Shown in pieces: positions 1-12,575 of a stretch of DNA of 64,000 bases (its first letter is position 1; each line of letters opens with the position of its first letter). Below the pieces are notes generated by a model. It saw only the letters and a list, made by a program, of their open reading frames with translations, searched no databases and was not told the DNA's origin. Made by a program: the position numbers and the translations under genes. The DNA is from Phocoena phocoena (Eukaryota; Chordata; Mammalia; Artiodactyla; Phocoenidae): NCBI RefSeq assembly GCF_963924675.1, contig NC_089240.1, positions 119,851,680 to 119,915,679 of the forward strand, given 5' to 3'.

Positions 1-312
1 TACAAAACAGAGACAGACTCACAGACATAGAGAACAGACTTGTGGTTGCCAAGGGGTATGGGGGTGGAAGAGGGATGGACTGGGAGTTTGGGGTTAGGGT
101 TAGTAGATACAAACTATTAACATATAGAATGGATAGACAACAAGGTCCTATTGTATAGCACAGGGAACTATATTCAATATCCTGTGATAAACCATAATGG
201 AAAAGAATATAAAAAGAATGTATACATGTGTGTAACTGAGTCACTTTGCTGTACAGCAGAAATTAACACAACACTGTAAATCATCTATACTTCAGTAGAA
301 TAAATAAATATG
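1..312 (+). mobile_element. L1 3' tail (older type), cut by window edge
   Basis: The sequence matches the 3' untranslated end of artiodactyl-type L1: a run of 'cagactcacagacatagagaac', a G-rich stretch, 'tatagcacagggaac', the 'tgctgtacagcagaaatt' block and a final 'aataaataaata' tail. No ORF2 end is visible because the window starts inside the element. The stretch at 88-103 reads GGGGTTAGGGTTAG, a local telomere-like alteration of the usual L1 sequence. The 5' boundary and TSD cannot be assessed. Confidence 0.85.
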
Positions 313-1415
313 CACCTGTGGATCAGTATTTAAAGAAATAATATAGAAAAAACTTCAAAAAAGAGAATAACTTCACCCCACTTCACTTCCTCAATTTTCC
401 CCATTCCATAAATCCAGATTTTCAAACACCATGTTTTCTTAATGAGGTGTATACCTATATGAACTTGCCCTCCAAACGAACTTTGACCTCAGAGAGGTGT
501 ATGCAAATTCAGTATTACAGCCTAGAATTTGCTTCCTTATTAGAGATGTGTGATCAAAGGTTCAGTTTTTTTTTCTTAATTTTTATAAAGGTTCAGCTTG
601 TAGCCACCACCAGGATACATCACTGACTACCAGTGAGAGATAAAAGAACTGGGACAGTGTGAATTTCTATATATCCATATCACTGACAGGAGAAAGAAAA
701 CATTAGCAGGCATAGCATAGTATGTGTTGAGTTTTTTCTTGTAATGGAAAAGTGAATATTGACATTTTCACACATAGAAGAACTCAGGCAAAAGAACCTA
801 GTAACCTGCCTGGGATTCAGCTTGGAAAGTCACTTTGAAAACACATCTAATGTGTCCCTTAGAGTGACCATGGAAAGATGGCTTAAGACAATATCCAAAA
901 TGAAGTTACTGAAACTCTGGAAGACTGAAACCTAGAGGCAGGGCAGTACAGCCCAGGCTATATTAGAGGCACCAACTAGCTCTGAGGATTAAACGTGGTA
1001 GCACTATACTTACCTCATTTGCAACTTCGATTTCTTGACCCAAAAAGTATTGGGTGAAGGAAGGGTGAAGAAATGAGACTAACTTGGTATTCAACTTGCT
1101 GAGAGGATGAAAGAGAAATGTGGGCTTGAGGAAAATAGGTGCTAAAATGACACCTCTAATTGTACTTTGTTAGAAACAATCATATAAAGGAGATTTCAGT
1201 GCTCAGTCCATGTGACTCAGGGAAACCTGAAGTACTTGAACTGTGGAGATAATATATTTGTTCAGAAGGAGAGTTTGCAAAATGTAGCCTCCAATTGGGA
1301 CTGAGGTTGTAACTTAGATAACAAAGTACATGCCTTAAAACCATTTGGCCATCTCCGTACAGTGTAGAGGATTATAGTGTTTTGAATGTTAGAAACACCA
1401 GACTGACTTTTACAT
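313..1415. other. No recognisable gene or repeat
   Basis: AT-rich sequence. I see no long open frame, splice-flanked exon, RNA gene or repeat family that I can name here. Confidence 0.5.
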
Positions 1416-1449
1416 TGGATGGATGGATGGATGGATGGGATGGATGGAT
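1416..1449 (+). repeat. (GGAT)n microsatellite
   Basis: About eight GGAT units with one interruption (a GGGAT step). A likely length-variable locus. A 68-codon open frame on the other strand here is just the repeat read as Ser/Ile/His/Pro. Confidence 0.95.
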
Positions 1450-1529
1450 AGAGATAATGCTTTACCATTATGTCACATCATAAGGCACTCCCACAGCTAT
1501 TATCCTCTCTTGTTATTTCATGCTGGTTG

Positions 1530-1615
1530 GGAAGGATCTATATCAGTATTGTCATTTTACAAATGAGAAAAAGAAATGGGTAACTTTTCAACAATTACAT
1601 AGCTATTAAGTTGTA
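1530..1615 (-). repeat. MIR fragment
   Basis: The core 'attttacaaatgagaaa' followed by a decayed 'acatagctattaag' matches the reverse strand of the MIR 3' half. Diverged and short. Confidence 0.5.
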
Positions 1616-1617
1616 CA

Positions 1618-1860
1618 TATATCCCAGTTACTACTGCTGTGAAGCTAACGACCTTAAAACTGAGTGGCTTAAAACCACAACTATTTTATTACATTTTACA
1701 TATACTATAGTTAAGGAATTTAGGTAGGTCTCAGCTGGATAATTCTTCTGCTCTTCATGGCACTGACTGAGGTCAGTTAGTTGTACTCAGCTGGAGGAAG
1801 CCATGGTCTGTAGGTCCAGGACTGCTTTACTCACATTCTTGACACCTTAGAAGGGATGAC
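1618..1860 (+). repeat. Ancient interspersed repeat, family unassigned
   Basis: The block 'gagtggcttaaaaccacaact...ttattaca...' followed by 'ggtctcagctggataattcttctgctc' resembles a widespread mammalian medium-reiteration repeat. A second relative begins near 41470. I do not assign a family name. Confidence 0.4.
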
Positions 1861-1869
1861 TGGAAGATA

Positions 1870-3485
1870 CCTGGGGTCAGCTGGGACTTTTGACCAAAGT
1901 GTCTACATGTAGCCCCTCCAATGTGTTAGTCTCAGGAAAATAACGCTTCTTTTACTGTGGTTTGCTCCCCTAGAGGGTTCAAAGAGAAGCAGGCAGAAGA
2001 TGTCTGACCTTTTCTGAACTAGCCTTGGAAGTCACAGAGCATACATTCTGCTACATTTTTAGCAATTACAAGGAAGTTATATCACCTACCAGGTTTGAAA
2101 GGAAGGGAAATTACACTCTGCCTCTTGATTGGAGTGTGTCAAATTGTAAAAGAGAAATTTCATGGGCCTTCTTTAGGAAATACAATGTGTTTAAGTGCCA
2201 AGACTAAAACTAGTGTCTCATAATTCTTAGACTTTCCTAAGTTCTTAAATTTCTATGCTTCATATAAGTGTAAGTGTGTAATCACAGACACATGCATAGA
2301 CATAGACTGTGACAAACAATGTCCACATTTCACTGTATTTGTGAAATGAGTAGATGAATGAATGTGTGAATACTGAATGTGGGAAAAGTATATGTAGTAC
2401 ATAATTTCCATTTTCTATATAAAAGATGATCATTGAAATTTGTATTCTAATCAGTTTAATTATAGCTACTTTCAGTTGCATTTTCGGAATTAGTTTGGCT
2501 AGTCCTGATTGATACTTCCATGCAATAAGCAGAAATAAATTATAATTCTAGAAAGTGGATAATGATTGAGTGCCTCTGCATACAAACAGTCCAAGCATTA
2601 AATCTAGGCTAGGGTTCATTTACAAGGTAAAGATTTTAATGAATAACCTCTATGACCTTGTATAAGTGGTTGTGTCACAGTTTTCCTCAAAGATACATGT
2701 GTCTATCTGTACTATGGGGTCCTCTATGGATTCCCACTTTTTCCTTTATCCTTGGTTGTGTATTATGATTTCACAATACATAGTAATTAGCTTTGTATAG
2801 ATTTTAAAGTTGTCTCCTAAACCAAATGAGAAATACCTGGAAGATAGCCCAGCTTCATTCATGGTGAGAAGAGAAATATATATCCTATCTTTCCTTCTAA
2901 GTATTTTTTTTCTTTGACTAAAAACATTCCATTTTTAAACTAAAAGTAAGTGATGGACTGGGGACAATACTGAAATAATTTACAATAAGCAGGTGTGTGA
3001 ATACAGTGATTTGTTTTAGGGAAGAATTTGTCATTTGTGGTGAAAGGGGTATTTTCTAGGAGGAATAATTTAACTTGGCCTACATCCAAAATGCATGTTC
3101 TTATACTAAGAACAAATATGTCAGTTTCACAAGTGAACAATGGTCATCTTTCAAGTGCACTAGAGAAACTCAGTTTCAAAAAGGCATACATAGACAATGA
3201 ATATGCTTCTTGATTAATTTGCTACAGTTAGGTTCTTTAAGGCTTATAATTCATCCAGATGAAGCACCACTGAGTCAAACTTTTATTTACAACTCATTTT
3301 GGCCCTTGATATACAGTACAGTGGTCAGCCTGTTTGCAAGAGGAATGAAAATTTTAGCTTATGAAACTTTTATGACACTGAAAACATTGGATTCCACGAT
3401 CTCAAATTTCTAAGCCGTGAATTTCTAATATCCAGGGGGAACATAGCATGCGGGGAGGGGTGATTTAGCATTCATGGTCCTCAAC
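1870..3485. other. No recognisable gene or repeat
   Basis: Unique-looking AT-rich DNA. The open frames here are 60-75 codons, as expected by chance, and overlap on both strands. Confidence 0.45.
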
Positions 3486-3487
3486 CC

Positions 3488-3600
3488 CTATTTTTCCAGA
3501 TAGGGAAATCAGTTCCAGGAGAAGTGACAGTCTAATAATATATAGCTACTCTGAACCACAAATAGAACCCATGTTTCCAAATTCATACTGGGCTTATCTC
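3488..3600 (-). repeat. MIR fragment
   Basis: 'ccagatagggaaatcag...gaagtgacag...' followed by 'agaacccatgtttcc' follows the order of the MIR reverse strand: gapped 'gatgagg-aaactgag', then the 'cacacagctag' region, then 'gaacccagg'. Confidence 0.45.
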
Positions 3601-4045
3601 AAGTCTGCCCAAACTATACAACCTTTTGAAACCTGTTAACTTTTTCATTTTAATAGAGTGATCTCAGTCACAGTAACATGGATTTCAATAATACAATAAT
3701 AATGTTTAAAATAAGAAAACACTGCATTGTGAAGTATATTTTGACATATATTTTGTCAGTGTTTTGTTTGTTTTAGGTTTTGGTTAAAACTGTGACCCAG
3801 GCTTGTAGTATTCTTTTCTGTTTACACTGTACCATTAGAAGCATGAATGTCAGTGACCTAGGCAGCGTGAGACAGATGAGCAGCTGGCAAGTAGAACATA
3901 TGACAAGAATTATTGAACTGCACCAGACCAGGGAGGATTCACCAAGAGGAGAATGATTATTTATGAGGCAGCTTTCAGGTGCTCCAACTCTACCTACTAG
4001 TAGTAGAGTGTGGACTTACTTGAATATTTATTCAACAAAATATAT
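3601..4045. other. No recognisable gene or repeat
   Basis: AT-rich DNA without a supported feature. Confidence 0.45.
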
Positions 4046-4049
4046 TCTA

Positions 4050-4640
4050 AGTTTGTGTCTCACAGATACTTTTACATGAGGATATTACAGGAGAGCTTCC
4101 TAAAAATATTATTATAAACAATTTTGCATTTTTCTGATTACAAAAGTAATAGCTATTTACTGTAAACTTAAGAATATACATATACTCACAATAATAGGTA
4201 AAATTTAGTTGTTAAGCTCAATCATATTTTGGAGCCTTTATTTCCAGTCTTTTTATAATATATACATAGAAGTATGCACATACACACATATGTGCGTAAA
4301 CACACAACATTTATATATCATTAAAAATTCATAGCCTGCTGTTTTTGACCTAATATTACATAATGAGTATTTTCCAGGTCATTGGGAATTCTTTCTAAAT
4401 AATATTGTGATGACTATGTAAAAGTCTGTAATATGGATATCACAGGTTCTTTAACCATTTTTGTGTTGAATAAGTAATTTCCAAATTTGCTATTATGAAT
4501 AATGTAGTGAAAATTTTGGTGGATTAGTTATTTTTTTATGTTTCTGATTATTTCTTTAGGTAGCTTCTTAGACATTGAATTATTTGATCAAATGATATCA
4601 GTAATTTGAAGCTTTTCATACATATGGCCAGTTTGCTTTT
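4050..4640 (+). repeat. Ancient interspersed repeat, family unassigned
   Basis: The order of blocks (poly-AT lead, 'ttatttccagtctttttataatatatacat', 'catagcctgctgtttttgac', 'ttttccaggtcattggg', 'ttaaccatttttgtgttga', then a run ending near 'catatggccagtttgc') is that of a common old mammalian repeat with the same order of motifs. The alignment is from memory of the motif order, so the family is left open. Confidence 0.4.
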
Positions 4641-4649
4641 CCCAAATTG

Positions 4650-5375
4650 TTGATGGCGTTTGTGACATTTCTAACTGGGCTTAACTTTGTGGCTCAAATT
4701 GCAAGCTCAGGAATTAAGGTGATTTGCTTGCATTTTCAGTATGCTTCCACTAGCTCTGCTCTGGATCTTGTGGGCTAAAGAGCCAGCTTTCAGCCATAGG
4801 CCATGGTTAACTGCATGATTTTATAGTAATAACTTTTTTTATTATTTTAGATTGATAATTCCTTTTTTTCTAACAATTATGCACAAGGCATTAAGAAACA
4901 CCATATTACAAAGGATGCTGCCCAACTCAAGTATATCTTAAATGAATGAATTCACAAAGCAAGTTTCATACTTTTCCCCCTACTTCTTGATAATAAATTA
5001 TAATTTAGCACTTCATGTTCAAACACAGAAGACAAGTTCAAGTATTAAATTTAGGCTTGAGCTTGGCATCCCAAATTTTACCGAGTGACTTTGCTAATTA
5101 TAGCTCAGTTTAAACCTGATTTTATCAAGACATGATGAGGAGGCTTCCTTCTAACACACATTGAATCTCCTTATAAGAACTTGCAGAAGCATAATTAAAT
5201 CCTAGAATTTCTGCTGCTTCACTGTGTGAATTTCTCCAACTTTTCTTTCTCTAGAAAAGACACTACACACTTAACTGTCTTGCAAATAAAAGAGGCTGAT
5301 AGACCCAATTGCAGCCATTAGTTTGCCTTTCCCAAGGGCCTTTCTAACTCTAAAAGGAAAAAAGAAAAGTAATAT
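4650..5375. other. No recognisable gene or repeat
   Basis: AT-rich DNA. The block near 5040-5075 weakly resembles 2590-2620 ('aagtattaaatttaggct' versus 'aagcattaaatctaggct'). This may mark two copies of one very old repeat. Confidence 0.4.
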
Positions 5376-5379
5376 GCAT

Positions 5380-5575
5380 GAAGTATGCACCAGACGATCT
5401 CCCCTACATTAGCTCACCCTTAAGAGTCTCCTGAAAAGTAAGGATTATCAGCACGTTTGTCAGAAGAGGAAACTGAAGGGTTGAGATTTTGAAGTCACCT
5501 CTCCAAAGACACTCAGATAGTAAGCAGCAGAATGTCTGACTCCCCAAGCTGTTTTTTGATGCACGACTGCATTAG
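5380..5575 (-). repeat. MIR
   Basis: 'gtcagaagaggaaactgaagggttgag', then 'ctctccaaagacactcagatagtaagcagcag', then 'tctgactcccc' is the MIR core and tRNA-related head read on the reverse strand. Confidence 0.7.
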
Positions 5576-5579
5576 GTCT

Positions 5580-6245
5580 TTAAGGCCCTAACACTGGTTT
5601 TCTTCTCAGCTCTCAAGTCCTCTTTCTTTGGAGGTCTATGAACCAGAAATAGTGTAGAGGTTTTACAGCCACACCATGCATCTCTCCACTGTCTGCTGCT
5701 TGACCACCAAGTGAGCTTTTCCAAACTGCTATTCCCTTCATCTAACTGTCTTGTCATGCCTCAGTGGGGTTTCAAAACTGATAAAGTAATTGATAAAGTA
5801 AAATGGTTATAGCACAGCACTGAAAGAGAGAATATGGTGGGGTTCAAATCATTTTTCTTGCCTATTTTCTCCAGAGCTAGGGTTGTTAAGAGAGTGGAAA
5901 AGAAAGAAAGAAAAATGCAGCTTCATTTTTATCTTTTACATATGAATTCAGCTTATAGATTGAGAACACGTGTGAATCTGTATGTCTCAGGGAACCCAAA
6001 GAATGCTAGGTCTGCTTACTGTGCACTTGACATCTGTTCTAAACATCGTTCCTATTGTTTGATGAATATGAACTCATGCATTAGGACAGACATAGACCTT
6101 CATACCATAGAGAAAATTACTTCTAAACATGATAATATTGTAGAATTTACCTTCTTACAGATAGTGACATTTCCATTATTAAGATCTGGAATAAATATAT
6201 AATTTACTTCTTCCCCACCTTCTTTGTCTCCTTTTTTTCATCCTC
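5580..6245. other. No supported gene; chance open frame
   Basis: Contains the longest non-repeat open frame of the first 10 kb (5834-6202, 122 codons). It shows no domain, no low-complexity-free conserved look and no splice or promoter context, so I treat it as chance. Confidence 0.5.
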
Positions 6246-6345
6246 CACATTTCTTTGTTCAACAAATATATAGTAAGTACCTACTATGTGGCAGGCCCTG
6301 TGCCGAGGGTTGAGAACAGGGAGGTGACTAAGAATGCCTTTTACC
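6246..6345 (-). repeat. L2 3'-end fragment
   Basis: 'ttcaacaaatatatagtaagtacctactatgtggcaggccctgtgc' is the reverse strand of the LINE-2 3' end. Confidence 0.7.
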
Positions 6346-6364
6346 ATGTCTCGTTTCATGCGAA

Positions 6365-6575
6365 CAATAACAACTAGAATTTGTTTAGAACTTGAAAAAT
6401 TATAATTAGCAAAGTCATTTAATCTTGATAACTTCAAGAAGGAGGTATTATTATGCTCATATTATCAATGAAGAAACTAAAGTTCAGAGTACAATGGCTT
6501 GCCCTAGGTCACACAGCAAGTAAAAGCTGGAGCCAGATTAGAATGCTGGTCTAATTCCAATGTCTGTGCTGAATT
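6365..6575 (-). repeat. MIR
   Basis: 'atgaagaaactaaagttcagag', 'cttgccctaggtcacacagcaagtaaa' and 'ctggtctaattccaatgtctgtgct' follow the MIR reverse strand from core to head. It directly abuts the L2 fragment. Confidence 0.8.
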
Positions 6576-6799
6576 ATTATGTACAAACAATGGCCTTTAT
6601 TTCCCTTTCTGTCATAATGTGTTTTGATTTTATTTATTTAGGTAACTTAACAGACATAGGAGTTTAGGCATAGAACATCAGATTTAGAAAATGCAGAACT
6701 TCTAAGAAAGATTACATTCATGTTTTTAATTATAAAAATAAATTAAATCACTTATTAGACATAAATAAATGAAATAAAGAATAACAAGAAGAATAAAGT

Positions 6800-7060
6800 A
6801 ACTTATTTCAATTGAGCAAACATTTATTACCTCCTGTGGGCAAAACACCACTGGGAATATAAAGATTAAAAAGGCATGGCCCCCGTGTCCTGGAACTTGC
6901 AGTCTAATTGGGGAGTCAGAGATATATAAATGACTCCAGTAATAAAGCCAATGATTTTAAATGCTGTAATAGATGTTGAGAAAACATGCTGTGGGATTCA
7001 GAGGAATAGAGACATTAGGTCTCCACAGGGAAAACTGAATTCTACTTTTTGAAAGGCATT
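6800..7060 (-). repeat. L2 3'-end fragment
   Basis: 'gagcaaacatttattacctcctgtgggcaaaacacc', then 'ctggaacttgcagtctaattggggag', then 'aatgctgtaatagatg' matches the reverse-strand order of LINE-2 3' sequence. Confidence 0.7.
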
Positions 7061-7815
7061 AGACTTAATGTGGATTTTAAAGAAAATAAATACTGATTGA
7101 ATAAACTGAGGGAACGCACTAAGAAGAGGGTGAATGGTTTGAGCAAAGGTTGATCACAGTGGTTTCAAAACTGTTTTGGTTCAATGTCACCAATCTGCAG
7201 ATGGTTAAAGATGGCAGAATGACCAAACCTCTTCATCTCATCTTCCAAATATGACCACATGAAAATGAGGATGAACACTAAAACCCATTAGTAGGCAAGA
7301 GACAATAACAGATTTATTACAGATGGAAAGCTTTGGAGGATGGGGTCTGGGGAAGCAGAGAAGGAGAAGCTGAAGCATAGAAACTCATGTGCACAAGGAT
7401 CTCATCCAGTAGAACCCCAGAGAAGCTCATGACTCTGATATTGAGTGTTGGATGACTGGGAAATTAATAGTAAACATGCCACCTGATCAGTCAAACATTC
7501 TTTTACCTTTTCCTTAAATTATGATATTCACCATAGCCAAGCACATACTGCTAGGAAAATTTTAAAAAGCAAGGCTTCTCTTTAAATAAATTAAATGGCC
7601 CCAAAACAAACTTCTCTTTGTTCTGGCAGTAATGTATCAGCTAGTTTAATAAACTAGTATTCATCAAATCCTGCCCAATTGCAGAAAGAAAGAGGCACAG
7701 GACTAAAATCAGTGAGATTAAAACAAAGTCCACATAAGAAAGAGGTGGTCTCCTAATATTACTCACATATTTGGCTCCTGGAATGCCGACAGCCAATTGT
7801 ATAAGCTGTAGGTGA
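7061..7815. other. No recognisable gene or repeat
   Basis: Unique-looking DNA without supported features. Confidence 0.45.
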
Positions 7816-7817
7816 CT

Positions 7818-7930
7818 TAACAACTCGGTGTGAATTGGGCATGCCGCTAAACCTCCCCAAGACTTATTTTTCTGATCTTTAAACTGGGAAATATAAAACT
7901 CACTTGTTTATTAAAGTAACTTGATTCAGT
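7818..7930 (+). repeat. MIR fragment
   Basis: 'ggtgtgaattgggcatgccgctaaacctccccaagactta' followed by 'tgatctttaaactggga' follows the MIR forward strand (from 'tgtgaccttgggcaag' to 'catctgtaaaatggg'). Confidence 0.55.
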
Positions 7931-8580
7931 ATGATAAATATTTATTGAGAATGTATCATATGCTGCTATAACATGGAGAAATGGGGGTGGGGGGACAGGG
8001 ATACATAAATTCTGAGTCTCTGATCATTAGAAATATTATACAATATTTTAAGAAAGTGATGTTATACATATCAAAATACAGCATATGAATAATTCAGAAA
8101 CATTTTAAACTAACAGGTTTTCTAACAGTCCAGAGGTGATTGTATCTAAACTAGGATTTGAGCTCGGTCTTGATGCTTGGTGTAGGATTTAATGTAGATG
8201 ACACATTATATGAAAAAAAAATCAGAGATAGAAACATGCCAAGTGAACTTAGACATTAGCGTGAATGAAGCAGAGGTTTCAGAAGTAAAAAAATCACTGG
8301 GAATCAGTTTTAAAAGGTAGATTAGTGAATGTGAGCCCATTATGTATTAAATTCAGACCCAAACACAAAATTTTGCCCACAGTTACTAGAAGACTGACTG
8401 CAGCAGCGTAGGGTTTTGCATGATGAGGAACCTTTTAATAAGTAGGTTTGAGTAGACTTCAAAGATTTGGTGGGTCAATCAATATCAATAAATTAGTCCC
8501 TTATATTTGAGCAAACTCTCCTAAAGTGCCTACCCATTTGTCTTAATATGAAGAATTATTTTCAGAATGTTAATAATAGT
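7931..8580. other. Mostly unassigned; possible L2 scraps
   Basis: 'gatttgagctcggtcttga' near 8156 resembles a reverse-strand L2 segment. The rest is unassigned AT-rich DNA. Confidence 0.35.
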
Positions 8581-8954
8581 TATCATTTATCAAGTGTGTC
8601 AACAAACTTGGCCCTCAAAACAGCTTTTCCCCATCCACTGCTGTGGCACAGAGACCCTGTGAAATGCTCCCTTCTACAATGGGTACCACTGATCCACAGT
8701 CTCACCAGGCTTCAACTTCTTGTTCATTCAAACTATGCATTCATTCCATCTTGCCTATCCCCTTTTGCAGGATCACTACTAAGAGAGCTTTTCTAGCCTC
8801 TCTGCTCTTTGATTTGAAGTTCTGGTTTAGTTCCTAGGCCTCCAACGTGGCTTCACTAAGGGTATTCTAGTATTTTTTCCCCTTTGTCCCATGCGCAGTT
8901 CCCACTCTCAGCCCAGAAAGAGCCCTCCTTCCTCCCTTTGCTCATGGACATTCA

Positions 8955-9150
8955 AACACTGACTACTTTCTTAGTTAACGCTAGGCCCTCCACTAGGTGC
9001 TTTATGCAAGTGATTGGTATTCATCTTCACAACAGTCATGTGACATCAGTTTTATCACTTCCATTTGTCAGATGAGGAAATGAAGGTGCAGAGAGATGAG
9101 TTAACCCTTTGCCCAATCACAGTCAGGAAGAAACAGGATTCCAAGTGAAG
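8955..9150 (-). repeat. MIR
   Basis: 'cacttccatttgtcagatgaggaaatgaaggtgcagagagatgagttaaccctttgcccaatcac' is the MIR core on the reverse strand, preceded by 'ctaggtgctttatgcaagtg'. Confidence 0.8.
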
Positions 9151-9159
9151 TTTGCCACA

Positions 9160-10800
9160 CTCCAAAGCTGGACACTTCCCAATTCATCACACTGCTTTTA
9201 CCTTTGGAGTTTTCTTAACCATGCAAGCTCTTCCGATATTAAAGATACTGATCAGAGTTGCCTCACTAGCCCAGTAGGCAGCGTGTCAGTCTCCTAAAGA
9301 TACTGATCTCTTGTCTTGTCCTCAGGTTAAGCCACTTCAGTCACTTCAACTACCTAACTTGGAATACGATTTCCTGCAGGCTCCTTATTTAGTTACTCTC
9401 CTCTGGCCATGATCCACTATGACTATTTTATTTATATGCAGAGATAGATATATTTGGCTCTCCATATTGTGATTTCTGGGAAACATAATATTGACTTTGC
9501 TAAAATAACAGTGCTAGCAATTGTACTTGGTAACACCAGTATGGCTTATCTAAGGCATAGAATGGTAATTTGGGACTCTGGGTAAATAAAGAATATTCTC
9601 TTGTAAGCATCATTCCCTTTAATGTTACCTTGGTTGCTGTGCTTTGGAATCCTTGGGGAGGGAAGCAAACAGATAACATATAGGATACTACACGGCATTA
9701 AAGACAAAATGTGCTATCAACAAAGACTGCATATTTTAAAGCAGGGTAAAGGAGGCAATTTTCTTTAAAAGCTAATAATTTGCTACTAACTACTAAGGGA
9801 AGAAGCTGTTCCTTTGTTGGTCCTTCTTTGTTGCCAATCTATTTATCTAAAACTGCAAGTGTTTAAATAAAATTAAATACAAAAGTGTTCAGGAATACCT
9901 TTGGATTTAAAATATGAAAGATAGATCCAAATATATGCAATTATTTTTGCCCTGCAAGGTCACCCTATAATTTTTTATTTTAATTGAAAAGAAAGAGTCA
10001 GACTATTGAGGTGCCTCCACTAGGCAAAGGCTCTTTGGAAATTTTGCCATAACTCACAGCACACAGCACAGCCTGTTTCAGACTGTCAAGGAAATAGACC
10101 AACTGAAAAAAAATGCAGATTGGATGCGTATTTCAGAATACTCCTAATATAGACAGGGGAAAAATAAGAAAGAAAAATAGAAGGAAAAGGAAGTCAAATT
10201 GTCTAACCACCTACAGTCTAAAAGCTAGACTTTCTCTTGCTTGTAAAACAAGAACAAGGGTTTTGTGCTTTATTTTGCTTGATAATAATATTTTATAAGA
10301 GAAGTATAAATCAAAACAGCTGATGATGTACTTAAGAGAAAGAAAATAACATTGCAGTTCATCTTGTTTATTATAGACAACATGAAACAAGGTTCCTCTC
10401 TGAAGAAGGCATTTTATGAGGAGCATAGTTATTTAAAAGTACCCTTGGTAGTGAAGGATGGCTATATCTAGCATTGTTTGAAGAGCAGAACATTGGATTG
10501 AAATCTAATTTAAAACCACCAGATTTGGTTTGATATTATTAAAGGTTACAAAATGTGATTTATAAATATTTCATATGATTCATATCCTTAGGTTAGTGGT
10601 AAATTTGTTTATTTTTACTACTTTTTAACAGTATAATGTATTGTGTCTAAAATTGTATTTTTCCTCAAGTGCTATAAATAAATTTGCATAATAGTTTATG
10701 AAATCTCATCGGGGAAAATATATCCTTCCCCAACATATTAAATATTGCTCCCACAAAGTACAGTATACCAATTAATGCCATAGTATGTTTTGGTTTTTCA
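9160..10800. other. No recognisable gene or repeat
   Basis: AT-rich unique-looking DNA. Open frames are all near 60-70 codons and unsupported. Confidence 0.45.
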
Positions 10801-10811
10801 TTATTTATCTT

Positions 10812-11015
10812 TGGACTGGATGTACACCACTGGCTTTCCTGGGCCTCCAGCTTGCAGATGGCAGAAGGTGGACTGTCCCAGATTCCACAACAGCATGAGC
10901 CAATTCATCATAATAAATCTCCTTCTATCTATTGATCTATCTGTCTATTGATCGATCCATCTATCTATCCCATTGGTTCTATTTTTCTGGTGAACCCTGA
11001 TGAATACAACAATGA
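10812..11015 (+). repeat. 3' part of an old interspersed repeat with internal (TATC)n
   Basis: 'gggcctccagcttgcagatggcag', 'cagcatgagccaattcatcataataaatctcc', a TATC/TGTC-type tandem stretch at 10925-10970 and 'cccattggttctatttttctggtgaaccctga' follow the 3' end of a common mammalian repeat. The 5' part of the same family seems to be present separately at 27725-28050. I leave the family name open. Confidence 0.55.
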
Positions 11016-11039
11016 CACAGACAATAAAGCTGCCAACAA

Positions 11040-11278
11040 ATAAAATGCTGCTACATGTTTGTGGAAGGTGAGGATAAAGACAGGCATTTCATTAAGAAGG
11101 CAATTCCAGTAATCTAGACAAAAATTAGAAGGGGTATTGGTAGTAGAAAAGCAAAGAACATGGATGGTATGGATATTTGGAAGGAAGAAAAGATGAGTTT
11201 TGGTAGAAGACTGGAAAAAGATAACTGAGAGAAAGAAGAATCAAGGATGCATCTTAGCTTTAAAATATGTGTGATTTT
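11040..11278 (-). repeat. L2 fragment, left part of an L2 split by L1
   Basis: 'ttaagaaggcaattccagtaatctagacaaaaattag' followed by 'gagaaagaagaatcaaggatgcatc' is reverse-strand LINE-2. The L2-like sequence appears to resume after the L1 at about 12016. Confidence 0.55.
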
Positions 11279-12015
11279 CTATGGAGAACAGTATGGAGGT
11301 TCCTTAAAAAACTAAAAACAGAACTACCATATGACCCAGCAATCCCACTCCTAGGCATATACCCTGAGAAAACCATAATTCAAAAGGAGTAATGTACCAC
11401 AATGTTCATTGCAGCTCTATTTACAATAACCAGGACATGGAAGCAACCTAAGTGTCCACTGACAGATGAATGGATAAAGAAAATGTAGTACATATATACA
11501 ATGGAATACTACTCAGCCATAAGAAGAAACAAAATTGAGTTATTTGAAGTGAGGTGGATGGACCTAGAGTCTGTCATATAGAGTGAAGTAAGTCAGAAAG
11601 ACAAATACCATATGCTAACATATATATATGGAATCTTAAAAAAAAAAGGTGCTGAAGAACCTAGGGGCAGGACAGGAATAGGGACACAGACATAGAGAAT
11701 GGACTTGAGGATACGGGGAAGGGGAAGGGTAAGCTGGGACGAAGTGAGAGAGTGGCATGGACATAAATACACTACCAAATATAAAATAGATAGCTAGTGG
11801 AAAGCAGCCACATTGCACAGGGAGATCAGCTCCGTGCTTTGTGACCACCTAAAGGGGTGGGATAGGGAAGGTGGGAGGAGACGCAAGAGGGAGGGGATAT
11901 GGGGATATATGTATACATATAGCTGATTCACTTTGTTATACAGCAGAAACTAATACAACATGGTAAAGCAGTTATACTCCAATAAAGATGTTAAAAAAGA
12001 AAAAAAGAAAGAAAG
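11279..12015 (+). mobile_element. 5'-truncated L1 (ORF2 C-terminus plus 3'UTR)
   Basis: Begins inside the last part of ORF2 ('tatggagaacagtatggaggttcc') and runs through the C-terminal codons ending near 'atatatatggaatctta', a 3'UTR with the 'gaaagcagccacattgcacagggagatcag' block and 'aataaagatgttaaaaaaga'. The ORF2 part carries in-frame stops such as 'tcatatagag', so it is dead. I could not find a clean TSD. It appears to have landed inside an L2. Confidence 0.9.
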
Positions 12016-12380
12016 ATGGTACTCCATGGAGAAATTAATTAAAGTGCTCACTATGGAAACACTAAAAAAATATATATGTGTGCTTTGGAAGCTGGTAGTG
12101 GCCTTAATGAAAATAGGAAATCAAGAAGAGGAACTGAAATGGACAAGGCAAAATGTGAAATGTGGTTGTATGCATGATACAAGGAGGTTCTGTTAGGATT
12201 TACAGTTAGAAATGTATAGCAGGAAATTAGAAATGAGAGACAAATAGACACATAAGAAGAACTAGGTCAGAGCTTTGGAATCCACTACATAGAAATGTTG
12301 ACAGAAGGCATGGCAATAAATGATATTCATAAGGGATAGGATGGCAAGAGAAAATGCTAGGGGCTTGAGGCCATAATTAG
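12016..12380 (-). repeat. L2 fragment, right part of the split L2 (tentative)
   Basis: 'gctggtagtggccttaatgaaaataggaaatcaagaagaggaac' resembles the next reverse-strand segment of L2 after the part at 11040-11278. Weakly conserved, so the link is an inference. Confidence 0.4.
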
Positions 12381-12575
12381 GGGATATGTTTTGAAGTGAT
12401 GCGATACCTAACACTACTAGGTATGCATATACATTCTCCTTCATGACTGGCGGTAGATTAACCACCTTTGTTCTTTTGACAATGTGGTTAAACCAGTTAG
12501 GTAGATAGCAAATTAAATCTAAATACATATGTGATAAAAGGAATTTGATCTTTTCATACCCTTTGCAATGTTCTG

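Noticed and set aside
1416..1449. Regular repeats as a possible CRISPR array
   Set aside because: Tetranucleotide microsatellite with no spacers. The same applies to 10925, 25584, 29041, 35958, 38709 and 41119.
2521..5110. Possible repeat pair 2590-2620 and 5040-5075
   Set aside because: Similarity is limited to about 25 bases with mismatches. Too short to call a repeat by eye.
5834..6202. 122-codon open frame outside recognised repeats
   Set aside because: No domain, signal or splice context that I can see. A single frame of this size is not unusual in 64 kb of six frames.
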